Positions 59,182-64,000 of a stretch of 64,000 nt of DNA are shown piece after piece (the stretch's first letter is position 1; each line of letters begins with the position of its first letter). This DNA comes from Bolinopsis microptera (Eukaryota; Ctenophora; Tentaculata; Lobata; Bolinopsidae): positions 12,679,578 through 12,743,577 of the forward strand of contig NC_087073.1 in NCBI RefSeq assembly GCF_026151205.1. The letters run 5' to 3'. The translations under genes were made by a program, and so were the position numbers. Under the pieces are notes generated by a model. The model had not been told where the DNA came from. It did no database searches and worked only from the letters and a program-made list of their open reading frames with translations.

Positions 59182-59268
59182 ATTATATATTGTCAATTGT
59201 TAATGGACTATCCCAGCGCGCGCTACTTCGAAGAAATTTAGACGAGTAACATCCGTCAAATTATATAC
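59182..59268 (+). mobile_element. Hairpin element family 5
   Basis: The element is 59191-59259 (69 bp; begins TGTCAATTGTTAATGG, ends AACATCCGTCAA), flanked by ATTATATAT and ATTATATAC, a 9 bp duplicate with one mismatch. The terminal inverted repeats share TGxCxxxTGTTA. Related sequence occurs twice at 5640-5712. Confidence 0.6.
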
Positions 59269-59513
59269 AACTAAAAAGTCAATTTCGACCCCCAATTATC
59301 TAAAAGTAAAAAGGAGTTTAATAATAAAAAACGCTGGATTGAGCAAATTATTGATTATTACGAATTTTTATTGTATTATTTTAATTTTCGTATATTTCAT
59401 GACTTAAATTGTAAAACTTATTGTTCCTTCTTGTAATTCAGAGTTTGGTGAGCGTAGATTCTCAGTAGTGGCTCCAAAGATATACAATTGTCTGCCAGCT
59501 GCCTGTTACCATC

Positions 59514-59652
59514 ACCTCAGCTTGTCATACGTTGTATGACCCGCCGCGCACGAGTGCGCGGCTCCCCTGTATCGTCAGGACGTCATAGTGAAACCCCTGT
59601 ATCGTCATAGTGAAACGACCGTGGGGGTCGCAACGTGATACAAACCTCAGTT
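59514..59652 (+). mobile_element. Hairpin element family 4, copy b
   Basis: The element is 59523-59643 (121 bp), flanked by ACCTCAGCT and ACCTCAGTT (one mismatch). It has the same ends and internal palindromes as 4946-5065. CCCCTGTATCGTCATAGTGA-like units are repeated inside. Confidence 0.75.
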
Positions 59653-59661
59653 CAATCTTTG

Positions 59662-59900
59662 GAATCTTTTTGTAGGTTTACAACCTACCAGAACGCGCGC
59701 CGAGTTGGACTCCTCGACGGTCCTAATATATGGAACAAATATTTTACGAGTATCACCTTCACATAGCCATGTGTCTACGCGTACTGCGTGACGCGCTTGT
59801 TTCACAAGTAAATAGATTCTTTGCCGCCTTCGGCGGTCGCGCGCTACTGCAAGCGAAAGGGCTCTGGTTAGAGCAAAGTATCACCCGTTAAGAATCTTTT
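59662..59900 (+). mobile_element. Hairpin element family 1, copy b, hosting family 2
   Basis: The element is 59671-59891, flanked by perfect 9 bp repeats GAATCTTTT (59662-59670 and 59892-59900). A family 2 element lies inside. Without it and its duplicate the family 1 copy would be 93 bp, the same length as copy a. Confidence 0.85.
59749..59885 (+). mobile_element. Hairpin element family 2, copy c, nested in family 1
   Basis: The element is 59758-59876 (119 bp, the longest clean copy), flanked by perfect 9 bp repeats AGTATCACC (59749-59757 and 59877-59885). Internal hairpins are ACGCG-TACTG-CGTGACGCG, GCCGCC-TTC-GGCGG and GCTCT-GGTT-AGAGC. Confidence 0.85.
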
Positions 59901-59998
59901 AAAGCTTTTCTAAAAACGTACCTTTTCAAACTGTCCCCAGATGAACTTGAAAATCTTAAACGATAACTATTCTGGTCATATTTATAATTCGATCTTTG

Positions 59999-60139
59999 CA
60001 TAATATATTGTAGCGCGATGCACTACTGGGCCGCGCCGCGCACCTTCTCGCAACCACACGTATGCAGATCTCGCAACCACGTATGCAGATCGGCGAGATG
60101 CGAAGGTCGAAGGATTGACATCGTGAATCAACATAATAT
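59999..60139 (+). mobile_element. Hairpin element family 3, copy b
   Basis: The element is 60008-60130 (123 bp; begins TTGTAGCGCGATG, ends CATCGTGAATCAA), flanked by perfect 9 bp repeats CATAATATA. A TCGCAACCACACGTATGCAG unit is repeated inside. Confidence 0.85.
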
Positions 60140-60316
60140 ATTTAATTACCATTTTCGGGCTTTAGTATTGACGTTATATTTTCAAGCATAAGTTATCTTT
60201 TAGTTCAGTTTTCATGATATTTTCTGGGATGACTAGTTCAAACACTGCTGAGTATAAGTTTTATTTTAAAAGCGGTGTTATTATGTATTAAATTTCAATT
60301 TATTATTATTATTATA

Positions 60317-61105
60317 TAGGGTCATTGTGACATTATGTGTATATTGTTTGAATACTTTTTATATTATGTGTATATTGTTTGAATACTTTCTAACTAAGTT
60401 AAATAACATAATAACTAGTAACAACTTTAAAAAATCTTTTTGGCCAATATCTCCTGTCACTAATAGTTTAGATCAGACTTGCCCAATTTTACCTCGCAAC
60501 AGGCATTTTTTCTTGATTGGAAGAACATACCCTAACCTTGAATGACCTTAAGGAATTAAACCTAGCATGGAGTCACCGAAACAGTAACTCATTTTACTCT
60601 GGTAAAATGTGGGCTGTCTGAACCACAGTATTAATGTTGTGTCTTGCAAGGTACCATTAAAAGATTATAGATTTTTTGCAGGGCCCCTCTTTATATAACC
60701 CTCTATGACCGATTTTCTGATCATTTTGCTGAGTCAACCAGAGGAGACTGCATAGAGGTCATCAGCGCACCCTCTGTGTTTGATGCGGGTTTTGAACCAG
60801 TAATGTTCCAATTAATATTCTCTTCAAACAACCACTGGACCACCACAGCTTTTTAAACATTGCTTGAAGATTTTAGAAAAGATAATCTTGATAAGCAACC
60901 GTCATTGATGACAAACGTGTGCTCAATGAACTTCATTTGGTCTGTGTAATCTCCTGTGGTTGAGGTCGATTCAGCCCTTGAATATTTTGAAATCTGTGAT
61001 TGAGGGTTAAATGTCTGAAGCAGTAGTGTTTACTAAAGGCACTCCTTGCTCATGTAGTTCTTATAGAGATGGCCAACCAGATCTAATTTTGTGGCTACAT
61101 ATAAA
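60317..61105. other. Intergenic stretch
   Basis: No gene that I can support; short AT-rich open frames only. Confidence 0.35.
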
Positions 61106-61108
61106 TCT

Positions 61109-61165
<57 letters not shown>

Positions 61166-61249
61166 ACCATATTAAAGTATATTAAAGTATATCCCCGGGT
61201 CAAAATCGGAAAAAATCCTACATTTTAATTTTTTTTAATTTTTTTTTTT

Positions 61250-62525
61250 AGAGAGGCTGGGCCTGGTTGGCCCACGAGAGGATAGCATATGAATGCTTTG
61301 CCTACCTCTGGGGTATGGCAGTCCTGTGGGAGGATGCCAGTGGAATCAAGATGTGTAATCAAGGATGATGGTAAGTGTTGTGGGGTGTGTCATAGATAAA
61401 CGCTTAAGTGGTGGTTGAGTGTGGAAGAGAGAGGCGAAATAAGACGGCGTTAAAGTAGTCGCTATGTTACACCTGTCTGGTCCAACTCCTCTGGCACCAC
61501 TAAGCGTTTAGTGTGGTTTGTAAAGTTGACAATGGTGGAGATGTGTTGGTTGTCGAATATGTCATTGACAGAGAGGTAGTAGTCCCGGAAATATTGACCT
61601 CTTATTTGGGCAATAGCCGGGCACTGTCCGAGAAAGTGTGAGACAGTCTCCTCTTCGTCGCCGCATTTAGGACAAGCACTTGTGTCTGATTTGCGAATGG
61701 TGTGTAGGTGTTTGTTGAGGCCACAATGTCCCGTGATGAGGTGCACTGCAGTTCTATAATTTTTTCTGTTGTTACTGAGTGTAGTGTTGAGATTTTTGAT
61801 GATGTTGATGTTTTTATGTCCAAGTGTCAGTTTAGTGTGTCTGGGACCATTAGTAATCCATGATTCTTGATTAAGTTTTGTGACTTTGTCGTTGATCAGG
61901 CGTTTGATATAAGATTGTGGAATTGGGCAATTCAAAGTGGATTCACTGGATGTACCATTTTTGGCCAGCTCGTCTGCTTTTTCATTACCCCACAATCCAA
62001 TGTGTGCAGCTATCCATCTGATCTCTAAGGTGTTAGTGGATCCGAGTGTATTGAGGGTGTCGTAACAGTCTCTAGTAGTCCTACTCCTCGTTGAAGGTGA
62101 GGATATGGCTTGAATAGAGGAGAGACTGTCTGACCATATGATGATGTGTATGTTTGTATAAGTTGATAGATATTTACAAGCTTCGATGATGGCAGTGAGT
62201 TCTGTTTGATAAACGGTGCAATAATCGGGAAGCTTGAATGATCTTTCATCTAGTGTAGTGTTGTTGTTGTCTGTGGTGATAATATAACCAGCCCCGCTAC
62301 CTGAGTCTGTGCGTGACCCGTCTGTGTAGCAGGTGATGGTTTCACTGGGGATGTTGTCGATGGTGTTTTGGAGTGAGCCTCTATATCCAATGTTGTCAGC
62401 TCCAGGAGTGGTGACCGTGAAGCGTCGTTCAAGCATCATGGTTGGTATAGATAGGTCTCTCTCTGCTTTGGGTGGTATGTTGAGATCTACCATGAATTGT
62501 TTGTTGATAGTGGTGTGAGTTGTGA
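61250..62525 (-). mobile_element. 5'-truncated LINE insertion (RNase H end)
   Basis: Minus-strand LINE with an A-rich 3' tail (T-rich on the plus strand, 61231-61250) and its coding end at 62493-61462. ATTTTAAT on both sides (about 61225 and 62527) is the likely target duplication. The reverse transcriptase is lost by 5' truncation. The target is the poly-G-ended element, so the LINE is the younger of the two. Its 3' end matches 51552-51665. Confidence 0.75.
61462..62493 (-). CDS. LINE ORF2 C-terminus: RNase H and zinc knuckle
   Basis: 343 uninterrupted residues. RNase H is at about 52-180, with all expected catalytic residues in place: D58 (YTDGSR), E98 (YQTELTAI), D122 (WSDSLSS) and H164/D174 (AAHIGLWGNEKADELA). 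A CCHC knuckle follows at C273, C276, H285 and C290 (CPKCGDEEETVSHFLGQC). An RNase H and then this knuckle is typical of I/Jockey-group non-LTR retrotransposons. The start given is simply the first ATG; the natural protein was longer upstream. Because the frame is intact, the insertion is probably recent. Confidence 0.8.
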   Translation of the reverse strand: MVDLNIPPKAERDLSIPTMMLERRFTVTTPGADNIGYRGSLQNTIDNIPSETITCYTDGSRTDSGSGAGYIITTDNNNTTLDERSFKLPDYCTVYQTELTAIIEACKYLSTYTNIHIIIWSDSLSSIQAISSPSTRSRTTRDCYDTLNTLGSTNTLEIRWIAAHIGLWGNEKADELAKNGTSSESTLNCPIPQSYIKRLINDKVTKLNQESWITNGPRHTKLTLGHKNINIIKNLNTTLSNNRKNYRTAVHLITGHCGLNKHLHTIRKSDTSACPKCGDEEETVSHFLGQCPAIAQIRGQYFRDYYLSVNDIFDNQHISTIVNFTNHTKRLVVPEELDQTGVT

Positions 62526-63151
62526 AATTTTAATATACTTTAATATACCTACAATTAGAAGATTTATATTCTTCGTTACGATTTACATGATGAACTATAT
62601 TTTTCACTCAGATTCGCAAGATAAGCCTGTTTTAGGACTAGTACATGAATTTCCATCCAGATTGGTCAAAAATTGGCTGAGCTATGAGCTTAAAAAAATA
62701 TGCCCATATTTGGGCATACGCTTTTGCCCAAATTCGCTTTTGCCCAAATTCGATAAAATTTTAATATTTTTTAATGAGACTAACTCTATGTGAAAGATAT
62801 AACTCAGTGTTTGTTGAATATAGTGGATACTAAGTAAAAAGACCTCCATGAACAAAATTGGGAAAATTGCACATAATATCTCGGTTCGGAATACTAGCCA
62901 AAATGACTTCATTAAAATTGAAATAACTCCATCAGTTTTCAATATTTTTTCAAAAACTTTTTGGAATCGATTAAGAATTGCATTTCAAGCTTATTTTGGG
63001 CAACAATTTTTGATGTAGGCCTCCAAGGAGATAGGGATATATTAAAGTATATTGTAGGTATATTACAGTATATCCCCGGGTCAAAATCGGGAAAAATCCT
63101 ACATTTTAATATACTTTAATATGGTTGCCCCCCCCCCCCCCCCCCAAATCT

Positions 63152-64000
63152 ATGAATCTCGATATAATATATTCCAGGGCAGTTTAGCTCTGATGCAAAT
63201 CAATTTTCTTATCATAAACAGAAATATTTTTCAAATACTTTTAAATGGTAAATTATAGCTACTTATTATTTTTATTACTCCTACACGATTAGCCTTGAAA
63301 AAGTCACTTCTAAAGCTGCGACATGCTTATAATGATTCGGCATGGACCACGAGCGATTATGACATAATGCAGCTGTCATTTGAAAACAATCCCCTTCATC
63401 AAATTTAATCCAGTGATCTCGGCCCACAGGCTCCTCCTATTAAAAAATTTTGATTTTGGTAAATGTGTGCTGACTCCACCACCTATGTATTTAATAACCT
63501 AATATTTAGTGTATTACAGGTAGAAATTGACTTAGGTAGGTATTTTTCTCTTAGGTAGATATTAAGAACTTGGTAAATTTCTTATTTGTATGACTATTTC
63601 CATTACTGAGACGTTTTTAGTATTTAATTTAGGAGGGTTTTTGAAATTTTTATAGGACTGGTTCACAGTGTGAACAGATTCCAGATTTATATATTTTTAA
63701 ACTGATATTTAATAAATGATTAAAAGAACCAATTTTAAAGTTGCCATACTAAAGCCATTAGATCCAAAAATACACCCATTATGCTCACTTTAAAACAACT
63801 CTCAATCAGTAGGCTGTCACTCTATTAATGCACCACACCACTACCTCCACTGCACTAATAGTTATACAATAAATTCTACAATCCTAATTTTGTATTGTGA
63901 TGGAGACCGGTGTCCATACAAAACATTTACTAGGTTGCCGTTTGGTGTGTGCAATAGCGAACAGCACACACACTCCTTTGCCCCGTCAACCTATATCTAA
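63152..64000. other. Stretch without features
   Basis: AT-rich; no gene or clear repeat visible to the end of the window. Confidence 0.35.

Larger units (their letters stand above)
59430..60316 (+). mobile_element. LINE remnant interrupted by hairpin elements
   Basis: Before the insertions this reads FGERRFSVVAPKIYNCLPA and, one base out of frame, SVQSLESFKAFLKTYLFK. This is the standard LINE ORF2 ending ('F-S-V-A-A-P-x-x-W-N-x-L-P ... S-x-x-x-F-K-x-x-L-K-T-x-L'). It continues through a 3' tail to ATT repeats at 60300-60316. Family 4 (59523-59643), family 1 (59671-59891) and family 3 (60008-60130) elements have inserted into it. It has no reverse transcriptase and at least one frameshift. 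Confidence 0.7.
61103..63151. mobile_element. Poly-G/poly-C-ended element containing a LINE insertion
   Basis: Left tip: about 54 consecutive G (61110-61163) then CAACCATATTAAAGTATATT. Right tip: the complement AATATACTTTAATATGGTTG then 19 C to 63145. AAATCT at 61104-61109 and 63146-63151 is a possible 6 bp target duplication. Within the tips, GTATATCCCCGGGTCAAAAT lies in direct orientation at about 61187 and 63069. Its interior (62526-63030) is non-coding. Without the LINE it would be about 770 bp. Tip style matches the elements at 9183 and 29435. Confidence 0.65.

Noticed and set aside
59850-59876. GGTTAGAGCA in family 2 as a tRNA D-arm or SINE promoter
   Set aside because: There is no B box, acceptor stem or A-rich tail; the word is the loop side of a simple hairpin, and the 9 bp duplications point to a DNA transposon.

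Overview
The window is AT-rich nuclear DNA of an invertebrate animal. The basis is spliced genes with ordinary GT-AG introns, a class A GPCR, several LINE tails and many short DNA transposons. I cannot fix the phylum. Genes are few; most of the window is introns and intergenic DNA packed with inverted-repeat elements.

Layout. 1-2526: the 3' part of an unrecognised plus-strand gene, whose last intron carries about 13 copies of a TGGTGGATA word. 2790-7000: LINE debris, then a cluster of short GC-rich hairpin elements inserted into one another. 7600-33215: one minus-strand gene of five exons (33215 down to 8087). Its phases join cleanly into a 283-residue, low-complexity, Lys/Ser/Glu-rich protein that I do not recognise. 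Its introns hold a 2.9 kb element with poly-G termini and 1.7 kb of purine-only DNA, two long TTAA-flanked foldback elements, several MITEs, a broken Mutator-like transposase, a LINE tail and, on the opposite strand, a small ORF that looks like a secreted peptide precursor. 35607-36593: a single-exon minus-strand gene whose N-terminus resembles that of the five-exon gene, so the two may be diverged tandem paralogues. 36600-53000: largely intergenic, with a 625 bp element that has an 8 bp target duplication, tandem repeats, small palindromes and a LINE tail. 53010-55343: a four-exon, aminergic-like GPCR gene of 438 residues with two polyadenylation signals. 56860-58750: a partly duplicated non-coding stretch with TTAGGG-type words. 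58741-60139: a second cluster of the GC-rich hairpin elements, three of them inserted in a LINE remnant. 61109-63145: another poly-G-ended element that contains a 5'-truncated LINE with an intact-looking RNase H and zinc knuckle.

The most notable result is a set of six families of tiny (about 70-160 bp), GC-rich, hairpin-forming elements. Eleven insertions can be read with a duplicated target of exactly 9 bp (seven perfect, four with one or two mismatches); several are nested inside one another. The pattern implies one transposition mechanism with a fixed 9 bp staggered cut. A Mutator-like transposase relic lies in the same window, but nothing in the sequence ties it to these elements.
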